The position numbers and the translations under genes are program-made. Shown in pieces: positions 42,354 to 50,675 of a DNA stretch of 64,000 nt. Positions within the stretch are counted from its first letter, which is position 1. Each line of letters begins with the position of its first letter. The notes beneath the pieces were generated by a model. It was not told where the DNA came from and did no database searches. It saw nothing but the letters and a program-made list of their open reading frames with translations. Source of the DNA: CAVRXQ01 sp963849105 (lineage in GTDB: Bacteria; Actinomycetota; Acidimicrobiia; Acidimicrobiales; Bog-793); assembly GCA_963849105.1 (NCBI GenBank), contig CAWKGD010000003.1, forward strand, positions 62,001 to 126,000, in the 5' to 3' direction.

Positions 42354-43558
42354 CGAAAGGTGAAGGGTTCTCCTTTGGCGAACGACCTCAGGATGCGCCG
42401 GCTCACGACCATGCGGTGCACTTCGTCGGGGCCGTCGTAGATGTGCCCCCCGCGGGCCATCACGTACATCTGCGAGAGCGGCGAGCGGTCGGTGAGACCA
42501 AGACCGCCGTGGACCTGGACGGAGCGGTCGATCACATTCGAGAGGGCTGTCGCCGCGTAGAACTTGATCAGCGAGATCTCGACGCGCGCGTCGGCGCCTT
42601 CGTCGATCTTGCCTGCGGCGTCATAGGTCATCAGCCGGCAGGCGTGGATCTCGGCGGCCGAATCGGCGATCCAATTCTGCACCGTTTGTTTCTCCGCGAG
42701 CGGACCGCCGAAGGCGTCGCGCTCGAGCGCTCGTGTGCACATCAGCTCGAACGCGCGCTGCATCTGGCCGAGCCAGCGCATGACGTGATGGATGCGGCCC
42801 GGTCCGAGTCGCTTCTGCGCGATGAGGAAGCCGTCACCGCGCTCGCCGAGGATGTTTTCGGCCGGGACGCGGACGCCCGAGTAACGCACCTCGCAGTGCG
42901 TCGACCAACCGCGGCCGCGGTGACCGAACACCGGCACCGCCTCGATCTCGACGCCCGGCGCGTCGGCTGGGACGACGATCTGGCTCATCCGCCGATGCGG
43001 CTCCGCGTCGGGATCGGTGACGGCCATCACGATGCCGAAGGCGGCGCCTTCGGCTCCGGAGGAGAACCACTTTGTACCGTCGATCACCCACTCGTCCCCG
43101 TTCAAAACTGCTGTCGTCTGGAGACCGGTCGGGTCCGCGCCGGAGACGTCGGGCTCGGTCATCGAGAAGAAGGATCGGGCTTCGCCTTCAACGAGCGGCT
43201 TCAAGAAGCGCTGTTTCTGCGCGTCGGTTCCATACAGGTGCAGGATCTCCCCGTTGCCGGCGTCCGGAGCTTGGCAGTTGAAAATCAGTTGAGCCCAGGT
43301 GACGCGACCGATCTCCTCGTTGAGGTTCGCGTACGCGAGGAAGCCGAGTCCGGTGCCACCCGCCTCGTGCGGCAGGTGCGGTGCCCAGAGCCCTTCGGAC
43401 TTCGCCTTGGCGCGCAATTCGGTGAGCAGCAACTCCGCCGCGTCGTCCTCACGCGACAGCGCCATTTCGTTCGGGTAGACGTCGGACTCCATGAAGGCGC
43501 GGTATCGCTCGCGCAGCTTCTCGTGCTCAACGGGCACACCGAGGGAGTTGGCGGTCAT
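42350..43558 (-). CDS. ACAD10/ACAD11-like acyl-CoA dehydrogenase
   Basis: The protein has 402 residues from the ATG at 43558. FAD and substrate motifs are SFFSMTEPDVSGADP and DEWVIDGTKWFSSGAEG. The stretch RLGPGRIHHVMRWLG, then VQNWIADSAAEIHACRLM and the C-terminal QVHGGLGLTDRSPLSQMY with DGPDEVHRMVVSR, is the pattern of the ACAD10/11 group rather than of ordinary fatty acyl dehydrogenases. In that group the dehydrogenase domain acts on 4-phosphoacyl-CoAs made by the fused kinase. Here the kinase is a separate gene 2.9 kb away. The assignment by motif recall is good, and the pathway is inference. Confidence 0.85.
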   Translation of the reverse strand: MTANSLGVPVEHEKLRERYRAFMESDVYPNEMALSREDDAAELLLTELRAKAKSEGLWAPHLPHEAGGTGLGFLAYANLNEEIGRVTWAQLIFNCQAPDAGNGEILHLYGTDAQKQRFLKPLVEGEARSFFSMTEPDVSGADPTGLQTTAVLNGDEWVIDGTKWFSSGAEGAAFGIVMAVTDPDAEPHRRMSQIVVPADAPGVEIEAVPVFGHRGRGWSTHCEVRYSGVRVPAENILGERGDGFLIAQKRLGPGRIHHVMRWLGQMQRAFELMCTRALERDAFGGPLAEKQTVQNWIADSAAEIHACRLMTYDAAGKIDEGADARVEISLIKFYAATALSNVIDRSVQVHGGLGLTDRSPLSQMYVMARGGHIYDGPDEVHRMVVSRRILRSFAKGEPFTFR

Positions 43559-43563
43559 TCCGT

Positions 43564-43570
43564 TACCATC
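43564..43570. promoter_or_regulatory. overlapping divergent -10 boxes of the ACAD11-like and SDR genes
   Basis: TACCAT (43564-43569) faces the SDR, with a 9-nt spacer to its ATG. GATGGT (43570-43565 on the minus strand) faces the dehydrogenase, with a 6-nt spacer to its ATG. The start codons are again 20 bp apart. The minus-strand box is imperfect. Confidence 0.4.
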
Positions 43571-43578
43571 GCACACGA

Positions 43579-44349
43579 ATGCGGACACAAGAGCTGTTCG
43601 ATCTGTCCGGCAAAGCGACGATCGTCACCGGCGGCGGAAGTGGCATCGGCCGGCAGATGGCGATCGCTCTCGCCGAGCTCGGTTCGAACGTCGTCATCTG
43701 CGCACGCAAGCTCGAACGGTGCGAGAAAACGGCGGCCGAGCTTGCAGAGCTCGGCGTACGGGCGCTTGCGCTCCGTTGCGACGTCCGGCGGAAAGACGAC
43801 ATCGAAGCGCTCGTCGAACGGACGGTTGAAGAGTTCGACCGCGTCGATGTGCTCGTCAACGACGCCGGTACGAGCTGGGGCGCGCCGGCTGAGGAGACAC
43901 CGATCGAAGGATGGCAGAAGGTGCTCGACGTCAACCTCACGGGTCTCTTCCTCGTTTCGCAGGCCGTTGCCCGGCGAATGATCGCGCAGGGCGGAGGCGC
44001 CATCATCAATATCGCGTCGGTCGCCGGTCTGCACGGGTCGCCACCTGGGATGATGGACGCGGTCGCCTACTCCGCCAGCAAGGGCGGAGTCATCGCGCTG
44101 ACCCGCGACCTTGCATGGAAGTGGGCGCACTACGGCATCCGCGTGAACGCGATCGCTCCCGGGTGGTTCCCGTCCGACATGTCAAAGGTGCTCCTCGACC
44201 GCTTCGGCGAGGCGTTGCTGTCCGGCATTCCGCTCAGCCGGTTTGGCGGACAGGATGACTTGAAAGGAGCGGTCGCGCTCCTCGCGTCTCAGGCCGGCGC
44301 TTACGTCACCGGTCACACGCTCGTCGTCGATGGGGGTCAGTCGGCCTAG
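43579..44349 (+). CDS. short-chain dehydrogenase/reductase
   Basis: The protein has 256 residues of the classical SDR type. It has GGGSGIGRQMA near residue 20, ICARK with a basic residue after strand two (NADPH leaning), VLVNDAGTSWG, IINIASVAGLHGS, the catalytic YSASKGG and RVNAIAPGWFPSDM, and a FabG-like C-terminus with GHTLVVDGGQSA. It probably oxidises or reduces a 3-hydroxy/3-oxoacyl or 4-oxo/4-hydroxy substrate. The role is not decided by sequence. It converges on the thiolase gene with a 20-bp gap. Confidence 0.88.
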   Translation: MRTQELFDLSGKATIVTGGGSGIGRQMAIALAELGSNVVICARKLERCEKTAAELAELGVRALALRCDVRRKDDIEALVERTVEEFDRVDVLVNDAGTSWGAPAEETPIEGWQKVLDVNLTGLFLVSQAVARRMIAQGGGAIINIASVAGLHGSPPGMMDAVAYSASKGGVIALTRDLAWKWAHYGIRVNAIAPGWFPSDMSKVLLDRFGEALLSGIPLSRFGGQDDLKGAVALLASQAGAYVTGHTLVVDGGQSA

Positions 44350-44369
44350 AACCGGCGTGCGATCTGGTA

Positions 44370-45518
44370 TCAGCCTTCGCGCTCGATGATCATCGCCATT
44401 CCCTGACCGCCTCCGACGCACATCGTCTCGAGGCCGACGGTCTTGTCGAGCGTCTCCAAGTCGTTGAGGAGCGTGTTCATGATCCTCGCCCCGGTCATAC
44501 CGAACGGGTGACCGAGCGCGATCGCGCCGCCGTGCGGGTTGAGCTTCTCGCCGAAAGGATCGACGCCGATCTCACGGCAGACAGGGAGGACTTGGGCGGC
44601 GAACGCTTCGTTCAGCTCGATCACGTCGATGTCGTCGATCGTCATCTTCGCCCGGTCCAAGACCCTTCGCACCGCCTCGATCGGGCCGACGCCCATGATC
44701 TCCGGCGTCACTCCGGACACCGCTGAGGCGACGATGCGGGCGCGCGGCCGAACGCCGAGCTCGCGGGCGCGGGCTTCACTGAGGACGACGACGGCGGCGG
44801 CGCCGTCGTTGAGCGGGCAGGCGTTCCCGGCCGTCACCTTGCCGCCGGGCTTGAATGCCGGCTCGAGCGAGGCGAGGCGCTCGAGCGTCGAGTCGCGACG
44901 CGGGCCGTCATCGTTTGCCATGCCGTCCCATGCGGCGATCTCGCGAGCGAAGAATCCCGAGTCCTGCGCGGCGACGGCGCGTTCTTGTGAACGCTGCGCG
45001 AACTGGTCCATTTCCTCGCGAGCAACGTTCCACTGTTCGGCGACGTTCTCCGCTGTGAGGCCCATCGGGATGTAGACGTTGGCGATCGGCGCGTTGTCGC
45101 CGAGGAGTTTCGGATGGAGGTCGGAAAGGTCGCGCGGCATCATGTTCACCTGCGAAACCGATTCGACACCAGCCGCGACGAAGGCGTCGCCCTCTCCGGC
45201 GCGCACGGCGTGGAAGGCCATGCGGATCGTCTGCAGGCTCGAAGCGCAGAATCGGTTGACCGTCGTGCCCGGCACGCTGTGAGGGAGCCCGGCGAGCAGC
45301 GCAGCCCTCCGGGCGATGTTCATCCCTTGTCTCTGCTCAGGAAAGCCGCAGCCCACCATCACGTCGACGATCTCTTTTGGATCGAGCTCTGGAACACGGG
45401 CCAATGCGGCACCGATCGCAAACGCGACGAGGTCGTCGGGCCTCGCGTCGACGAGCGAACCCTTCGCCGCCCGCCCGATCGGCGTGCGCGCGCCGGCGAC
45501 GATCACCGCTTCAGACAT
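44370..45518 (-). CDS. acetyl-CoA acetyltransferase (thiolase)
   Basis: The protein has 382 residues from the ATG at 45518, which has GGGAGGAGC as ribosome site. Thiolase residues are the nucleophile C91 in TVNRFCASSLQTI, NEAFAAQVLP, the His in NPHGGAIALGHPFGMTGAR and the second Cys in CVGGGQGMAM. It cleaves a 3-oxoacyl-CoA to acetyl-CoA (or propionyl-CoA) and a shortened acyl-CoA. It is the last gene of a four-gene minus-strand operon (SDR, acyl-CoA ligase, MaoC hydratase, thiolase) that together make a full activation and beta-oxidation set. Confidence 0.94.
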   Translation of the reverse strand: MSEAVIVAGARTPIGRAAKGSLVDARPDDLVAFAIGAALARVPELDPKEIVDVMVGCGFPEQRQGMNIARRAALLAGLPHSVPGTTVNRFCASSLQTIRMAFHAVRAGEGDAFVAAGVESVSQVNMMPRDLSDLHPKLLGDNAPIANVYIPMGLTAENVAEQWNVAREEMDQFAQRSQERAVAAQDSGFFAREIAAWDGMANDDGPRRDSTLERLASLEPAFKPGGKVTAGNACPLNDGAAAVVVLSEARARELGVRPRARIVASAVSGVTPEIMGVGPIEAVRRVLDRAKMTIDDIDVIELNEAFAAQVLPVCREIGVDPFGEKLNPHGGAIALGHPFGMTGARIMNTLLNDLETLDKTVGLETMCVGGGQGMAMIIEREG

Positions 45519-45978
45519 TTGCTCCTCCCGCGGCCAGGAAAACGACCTCGCCGACGAGCGCAGGCTTTTCCTTCCCCTCGATCTCGACTTCGACACTGAC
45601 GTGGTAAATCACGCTTGGTCCGCGTCTCTCCGCCCGCAGCAACTTTGCGTGGAGGCGGATGCGCGAGTTCACCATCACGGGGGAGGTGAAGCGGAGTTTT
45701 TCGGTGCCGTAGTTCACCCCCATCTGTGCATCGCTGAGCGAGATGATCTCGTGGAGCATCAACGGTAACAGCGACAGTGTCAGGTAGCCGTGCGCAACGG
45801 TTGCGCCGAACGGTCCCTTGGCCGCGGCTTGCGGGTCGACGTGGATCCACTGGTGATCGTCGGTCGCGTCGGCGAAGAGGTTGATCCGTTCCTGTTCGAT
45901 CGTGTACCAAGAGCTAGTGCCGAGATCGCGATCCTGGGAGTGTTCGAGTTCGGCGAGCGTCATTGTCGTCGTCGTCAT
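45511..45978 (-). CDS. MaoC-like (R)-specific enoyl-CoA hydratase
   Basis: The protein has 155 residues with the hot-dog fold. The hydratase-2 motif is FADATDDHQWIHVDPQAA, with the catalytic Asp/His pair, followed by GPFGATVAHGYLTLSLLP. AAGGAGC lies 7 nt before the ATG at 45978. The start overlaps the ligase stop (ATGA), and the 3' end overlaps the thiolase start by 8 bp. It hydrates trans-2-enoyl-CoA to the 3-hydroxyacyl-CoA. Confidence 0.92.
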   Translation of the reverse strand: MTTTTMTLAELEHSQDRDLGTSSWYTIEQERINLFADATDDHQWIHVDPQAAAKGPFGATVAHGYLTLSLLPLMLHEIISLSDAQMGVNYGTEKLRFTSPVMVNSRIRLHAKLLRAERRGPSVIYHVSVEVEIEGKEKPALVGEVVFLAAGGANV

Positions 45979-47495
45979 GTCGTAGCTCCTTTTTTGGCCA
46001 ACATCTCGCGCAGCGCTTTGCGATCGGTCTTGCCGACGAGCGTCATCGGCATCGAGGCCAGCACGCGGACCTCGCGCGGGTACTTGTACGCCGCGAGCCG
46101 GCTCTTCGAGAAGGCGAGCAACTCGTCGGTGCTCGCCTCGCTCCCGTCCGCCAGCGTGACGAATGCAACGACCTCCTCGCCGTGCAGCGCGTCGGGGCGC
46201 CCGACGACCGACGCCGCGGTGACAGAAGGATGGTCGAGGAGCACGTCTTCGACGTCGCGCGGAAAGACGTTGAAGCCACCGCGCAGGATCAGGTCCTTTT
46301 TACGGTCGACGATCGAGAGGTAGCCCGCCTCGTCGAGCCGCCCGATGTCGCCCGTGCGAACCCAACCGTCGCGGATCGTCTCTGCGGTGAGTTCTGGCGC
46401 GTTCCAATAGCCGGTCATCACGAGCTTTGAGCGGATCCAGATCTCGCCGGCCTCACCAGGCGGCACCTCGACGCCGGCTTCGTCAAGCAGCCGCACCTCG
46501 GTGCCGGCGACTGGAGGTCCGACGGTGCCGCGTCTCGCCGCGCCGAGCGGGTTCGAAGAGCAGAGCGCGGAGGTCTCGGTGAGGCCGTAGCCCTCGCGGA
46601 CCTCGACACCGGGCAGGCGCCGCGTGAACTCCTCGATCGCCTTGACGCTCAAGGGCGCTGCGCCCGAGACGACCTGTCGAAGCGCGGAGAGGTCGTAGTC
46701 CTCGAGGGGCTGCGCGAGCAATCGGTAGAGCATCGACGGGACGACCGCTGCGTAGTGCGTGCGGTATTCCTGTGCGAGCGAGAGCCATTGTTCGGGATCG
46801 AACCACCGCATCAGCACCGTCTCCGGCGGCTCGATCGCCTGCAGCGATGAAACGAAGACGAGTAGCCCGTACGAGTGGGAGAGCGGCAGCGAGGTGAGTG
46901 AACGGTTGAGTCCCGGGACGTAGCTCCCCGAGTAGCCGAGCAGACCCGCTTCCCACCAGTTGGCGTGGGTGAGCATGACGCCCTTCGAACGGCCGGTCGT
47001 GCCCCCCGTGTACACGAGGGCGGCGAGATCGTCGTCGGCGCGCGGCACGATCTGTCCCGGTTCGTTCGCGGCGAGCGCTTCGAGTTCGTCCCCGGTCGAG
47101 GCGACGAAACGCACGGTTGGCACGTTCGCGACGGCCGCGTCGACGACGTCGCGGAACGGTGGTGAGGTGATTGCAGCGGAGGCTCCCGAGTCGACGACGA
47201 TGCGCCGCAGCTCGGAAGGCGTGAGGAGGAAGATCGCCGGCACGATCACGGCCCCGGCACGCGCGATCGCGTTGTAGATCACGCTCACGTCGGGCGAGTT
47301 CTCCATCATGACGAGGACGCGGTCGCCGGGCTCGATGCCCCGCGCGACAAGTCCGGCAGCTAGGCACGCGCCCCGCTCCCAGATCTCACGGGAGCCGTGC
47401 CAGGCGCCTTCGAAATAAAGGGATGGATAGTCGCCGCGCCGTTCGTACGCTTCGTCGGCGAGCCGAGCGAGGTTGCGGGGACCGACCTTGCTCAC
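45975..47495 (-). CDS. acyl-CoA synthetase (AMP-forming)
   Basis: The protein has 506 residues from a GTG at 47495 that overlaps the upstream SDR stop (GTGA). A longer open frame runs back through the SDR gene and is rejected. ANL-superfamily motifs are LVYTGGTTGRSKGVMLTHAN (P-loop), REGYGLTETSA, WVRTGDIG, SIVDRKKDLILRGGFNVFP and the C-terminal catalytic Lys in LVGKTDRKALRE. It activates a carboxylate to its CoA ester. It is the second gene of the SDR-ligase-MaoC-thiolase operon. Chain specificity is unknown. Confidence 0.92.
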   Translation of the reverse strand: MSKVGPRNLARLADEAYERRGDYPSLYFEGAWHGSREIWERGACLAAGLVARGIEPGDRVLVMMENSPDVSVIYNAIARAGAVIVPAIFLLTPSELRRIVVDSGASAAITSPPFRDVVDAAVANVPTVRFVASTGDELEALAANEPGQIVPRADDDLAALVYTGGTTGRSKGVMLTHANWWEAGLLGYSGSYVPGLNRSLTSLPLSHSYGLLVFVSSLQAIEPPETVLMRWFDPEQWLSLAQEYRTHYAAVVPSMLYRLLAQPLEDYDLSALRQVVSGAAPLSVKAIEEFTRRLPGVEVREGYGLTETSALCSSNPLGAARRGTVGPPVAGTEVRLLDEAGVEVPPGEAGEIWIRSKLVMTGYWNAPELTAETIRDGWVRTGDIGRLDEAGYLSIVDRKKDLILRGGFNVFPRDVEDVLLDHPSVTAASVVGRPDALHGEEVVAFVTLADGSEASTDELLAFSKSRLAAYKYPREVRVLASMPMTLVGKTDRKALREMLAKKGATT

Positions 47496-48424
47496 AGCGT
47501 CCGCATCGACTGCCCACCGGCGCGCAGCATCGATTGGATCATTCCCACCGGCGCCACTCCGTCGGGATAGCGCTTCAAGAGCTCGTCGAGCAGCGCGTTC
47601 GGTTCCCATCCCGTCTCGGAGTAGAAGAGCTCGCCACCCTCCCAACCGCGCAACGCGTTGACCGCCTTTCCTTGAACGAGGAAGACCTGACCCGTGATGT
47701 GCTGGGCCTCGTCCGCGCAGAGCGCGACGACGATCGGCGAATTGTGCGCCGGATCGAGGAGATCGAATCCTTCGGGCGCCGCGAGTTCGCCGTACGCGGA
47801 CTCGGTCATGCGCGTGCGCGCGTTCGGCGCCAGGCAGTTGACGGTGACCCCGTAGCGACCGAGCTCTTGAGCAGCGATCAGGGTGAATCCGGCGATCCCT
47901 GCCTTCGCCGCGCCGTAGTTCGCCTGACCGATGTTGCCGAACACACCTGACGGGCTCGAGGTGTTGATCACGCGGCCGCGGACTTCCTCTCCTGCCTTCG
48001 ACCGCGCCCGCCAATGGTCCGCGGCGTGATGCGTCGGCGCGAAGTGCCCCTTCAGATGCACCTCGATCACCGCGTCCCACTCACCTTCTTCCATCGTGAC
48101 GAGCATCCGGTCGCGCAGAATCCCGGCGTTGTTGACGAGGATGTCGAGCTGACCGAACGTCTCGACGGCTTCGTCGACGAGTCGTTTGGCGCCTTTGAAG
48201 TCGGCGACGTTCTCGCCATTTGCAATCGCACGGCCCCCGGCCGCCTCGATCTCCTCGACGACGTGCTGAGCGGGCGACAGATCGGCACCCTCGCCGGCGA
48301 GGCTGGTGCCGAGGTCGTTGACGACGACGATCGCCCCAGCGTGCGAGAGGGCGAGCGCGTGCTCTCGACCGATACCGCGCCCCGCGCCGGTGACAATCGC
48401 GACCTTGCCCTCGAGCGATGGCAT
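47492..48424 (-). CDS. SDR-family 3-hydroxyacyl-CoA dehydrogenase-like
   Basis: The protein has 310 residues, longer than common SDRs by a C-terminal extension of about 50 residues (GGELFYSETGWEPNALLDELLKRYP). The fold motifs are VAIVTGAGRGIGREHALAL, VVNDLGTSL, LVNNAGILRDRM, INTSSPSGVFG, NYGAAKAG and VTVNCLAPNARTRM. The NDLG and RDRM features are typical of the dehydrogenase domain of peroxisomal-type multifunctional enzyme 2 and its bacterial relatives. GGGGAGGG lies 5 nt before the ATG. It is the first gene of the beta-oxidation operon. Confidence 0.9.
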   Translation of the reverse strand: MPSLEGKVAIVTGAGRGIGREHALALSHAGAIVVVNDLGTSLAGEGADLSPAQHVVEEIEAAGGRAIANGENVADFKGAKRLVDEAVETFGQLDILVNNAGILRDRMLVTMEEGEWDAVIEVHLKGHFAPTHHAADHWRARSKAGEEVRGRVINTSSPSGVFGNIGQANYGAAKAGIAGFTLIAAQELGRYGVTVNCLAPNARTRMTESAYGELAAPEGFDLLDPAHNSPIVVALCADEAQHITGQVFLVQGKAVNALRGWEGGELFYSETGWEPNALLDELLKRYPDGVAPVGMIQSMLRAGGQSMRTL

Positions 48425-48454
48425 GCGTCCCTCCCCGTCGGACGGTTTTGGCGC

Positions 48455-48464
48455 AGATTACCGT
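48455..48464. promoter_or_regulatory. overlapping divergent -10 boxes of the SDR operon and an acyl-CoA dehydrogenase
   Basis: TAATCT (48460-48455 on the minus strand) and TACCGT (48459-48464) share their TA. The plus-strand box ends 7 nt before the dehydrogenase ATG (leaderless). The minus-strand transcript would have a leader of about 24 nt with a GGGGAGGG ribosome site. Confidence 0.5.
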
Positions 48465-48471
48465 CAGAAAG

Positions 48472-49620
48472 ATGTTCGACCTGACAGCGGAACAAGAGCT
48501 GATTCGCACGTCGGCGCGGACGTTCGCCGAACGCGAGATCGCTCCGAACGTGCGCGACTGGGATCGAGCTGAAGCGATCGACCGGTCGCTTGTTGCTCGA
48601 CTCGGGGAAGCCGGCTTCCTCGGAGCAGCCTGGTCAGAGGAGTACGGCGGCAGCGGCCTCGACATGTTGTCCTACGCGCTCGTCGTCGAGGAGTTGGGCA
48701 GGGTCGACTCCTCGGTGCGCGGCATCGTCTCGGTGAACGTCGGACTCGTCGGCAAGACGATCGCGCGCTTCGGATCCGAAGAGCAGCGCCGGGAATGGCT
48801 GCCGCGGCTCGCGACCGGAGACGCGCTCGGTTGCTTCGCCCTCACAGAGCCGGGATGCGGTTCGGACGCCGCAGCGCTTGTCACGCGCGCCGAGCGGGAC
48901 GGCTCGGACTGGGTGCTCAACGGTTCGAAGACATTCATCACGCTCGGTTCGTGGGCGTCGGTGGCGCTCGTCTTCGCGCGTACCGGGGGGTCGGGCGCAC
49001 GCGGCATCACGTGCTTCCTCGTTCCGACAGACAGCGATGGCTTCGCGGCGCGACCGATCAAGGGCAAGTTGGGCCTTCGGGCGCAGGACACCGCCGAGCT
49101 TTCGCTCGATGCCGTGCGCGTTCCCGACGAGAACCGACTCGGTGAGCTCGATCGTGGCTTTTCGGTGGCGATGTCGGCGCTCGACAACGGCCGCATCTCG
49201 CTGGCGGCGGGCTGTGTCGGAATCGCCCAGGGTTGCCTCGACGAAAGCGTCCGCTACGCGAAGGAGCGGCAGGCCTTCGGTCGGCCGATCGCCGGCTTCC
49301 AGCTCGTGCAGGAGCTGATCGCCGAGATGGCGGTCGGGGCGGAGTCGGCGAGACTCCTCACCTGGAAAGCTGCGGCCCGAGCAGATGCGGGAGAAATGCA
49401 CACCCTCGAGTCGTCGATCGCCAAGCTGTACGCGAGCGAAGTCGCCGTGCGCTCGGCGAACGACGCCGTGCAGGTCTTCGGCGGCTACGGCTTCATCGAC
49501 GAATACCCGGTCGGCAAGTTCCTCCGCGACGCTCGGGTGTCGACGCTGTATGAAGGGACGAGCCAGATACAACGTCTGATCATCGGTCGCGCGCTCTCGG
49601 GCGAGAGCGCCTTCGCCTGA
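48472..49620 (+). CDS. acyl-CoA dehydrogenase
   Basis: The protein has 382 residues of short/medium-chain ACAD type. It has an N-terminal helical domain (FDLTAEQELIRTSARTFAEREIAP), the FAD/substrate motifs CFALTEPGCGSDAAAL and WVLNGSKTFITLGS, and the C-terminal domain with RQAFGRPIAGFQLVQ, QVFGGYGFIDEYPVGKFLRDARV and the catalytic Glu in LYEGTSQIQRLIIGR. All expected residues are present. It introduces the alpha,beta double bond in an acyl-CoA. The start is 7 nt after TACCGT. An alcohol dehydrogenase gene follows after 1 nt. Confidence 0.94.
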   Translation: MFDLTAEQELIRTSARTFAEREIAPNVRDWDRAEAIDRSLVARLGEAGFLGAAWSEEYGGSGLDMLSYALVVEELGRVDSSVRGIVSVNVGLVGKTIARFGSEEQRREWLPRLATGDALGCFALTEPGCGSDAAALVTRAERDGSDWVLNGSKTFITLGSWASVALVFARTGGSGARGITCFLVPTDSDGFAARPIKGKLGLRAQDTAELSLDAVRVPDENRLGELDRGFSVAMSALDNGRISLAAGCVGIAQGCLDESVRYAKERQAFGRPIAGFQLVQELIAEMAVGAESARLLTWKAAARADAGEMHTLESSIAKLYASEVAVRSANDAVQVFGGYGFIDEYPVGKFLRDARVSTLYEGTSQIQRLIIGRALSGESAFA

Positions 49621-49621
49621 G

Positions 49622-50653
49622 ATGGACCGTGGCGTCGTCGCCCTCGCGCCTGGCCGTATCGCCATCGAGGAGATCGCGCTCGAGCCGCCCGGGCCGGGCG
49701 AGGTGCTCGTGCGGATGGCGGCGAGCGGGGTCTGTCGAAGCGACCTGCACGTGCTCGAAACGGGCTGGTCACACCGACTTCCGGTGTTGCTCGGCCACGA
49801 GGCCGCCGGCGTCGTCGAAGAGCTCGGCGAGGGTGTCGAGCAACTCGCCGTCGGCGAGCGGGTCATCCTCGGTTGGCGCTCGCCGTGTGGACGCTGCCCG
49901 CCCTGTGTCTCCGGCGATCCGCGGCGCTGCCGCCGGCCACCGTCGGCGAAGCACCGCCTGCACCTCTTCGACGGACACGAACTTTCCCAGATGCTCCAGC
50001 TCGGGACGTTCGCGACGCGCACCGTCGTCCATGCCTCGGCGGCGATCCCTTATCCCGACGAATTGCCGCCAGAGCAGGCCTGTTTGATCGGCTGTTGTAT
50101 CGCGACCGGGATCGGATCGGTTCTCGAGACGGCGCGGCTCCCGGCCGGGGCGCGGGTCGCGGTGATCGGCTGCGGGGCGGTCGGGCTCTCCGTCGTGCAG
50201 GGCGCGCGCCTCGCCGGCGCGACGGAGATCTACGCGGTCGACCGCGACGAACACAGAGCTGAAAGGGCGCGGCGCTTCGGGGCGACGTACACCGGTCCCG
50301 GCGACGAGCTCGACGCGGTTTTCGACGTCGTCGGCACGCCCGAGACGTTCGAATTGGCCCTCGAGCTGCTCGGACAGGGAGGCACCCTCGTGTCGATCGG
50401 TCTGCCGACCCCGGGCAAGACGGCGTCGATCGACCTCCCAAAGTTCTTCGACAAACGCCTGCGCATCGTCGTCTCCCACGGCGGTGACCACCTCCCGGCG
50501 GAGGACTTTCCCCGCTACGCGGCGCTCGCGATCCAGGGCGAGATCGACCTTGGCGGGCTGGTGACAAAGAGGATCGCGCTCGACGAGGTCGCCGGGGCCT
50601 TCGCCGAGATGCGCGCCGGGCGAGGTATTCGCACCGTGGTGAACCAATTCTGA
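49622..50653 (+). CDS. zinc-dependent alcohol dehydrogenase
   Basis: The protein has 343 residues of the medium-chain dehydrogenase family. The catalytic zinc ligands are Cys in SGVCRSDLH and the GHEAAG His-Glu. The structural zinc has four cysteines in CGRCPPCVSGDPRRC. The cofactor domain has AVIGCGAVGLSVVQGARLAG and YAVDRDEHRAERARRFGA, with Asp after strand two indicating NAD. The gene is cotranscribed with the preceding acyl-CoA dehydrogenase (1-nt gap). With the aldehyde dehydrogenase at 61-62.5 kb it could take an alcohol to the acid that the ligases activate (inference). Confidence 0.92.
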   Translation: MDRGVVALAPGRIAIEEIALEPPGPGEVLVRMAASGVCRSDLHVLETGWSHRLPVLLGHEAAGVVEELGEGVEQLAVGERVILGWRSPCGRCPPCVSGDPRRCRRPPSAKHRLHLFDGHELSQMLQLGTFATRTVVHASAAIPYPDELPPEQACLIGCCIATGIGSVLETARLPAGARVAVIGCGAVGLSVVQGARLAGATEIYAVDRDEHRAERARRFGATYTGPGDELDAVFDVVGTPETFELALELLGQGGTLVSIGLPTPGKTASIDLPKFFDKRLRIVVSHGGDHLPAEDFPRYAALAIQGEIDLGGLVTKRIALDEVAGAFAEMRAGRGIRTVVNQF

Positions 50654-50663
50654 GGCGATCGCG

Positions 50664-50669
50664 TACTGT
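50664..50669 (+). promoter_or_regulatory. -10 element of the paired acyl-CoA dehydrogenase genes (leaderless type)
   Basis: TACTGT ends exactly 6 nt before the GTG at 50676, with no Shine-Dalgarno between. It lies in the 22-bp gap after the alcohol dehydrogenase gene. Confidence 0.5.
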
Positions 50670-50675
50670 TTCGCC

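Noticed and set aside
47496..48080. Long N-terminal extension of the acyl-CoA synthetase
   Set aside because: It reads through the SDR gene in another frame with Arg-rich, shadow-like composition; the GTGA overlap at 47495 gives a normal ligase length.
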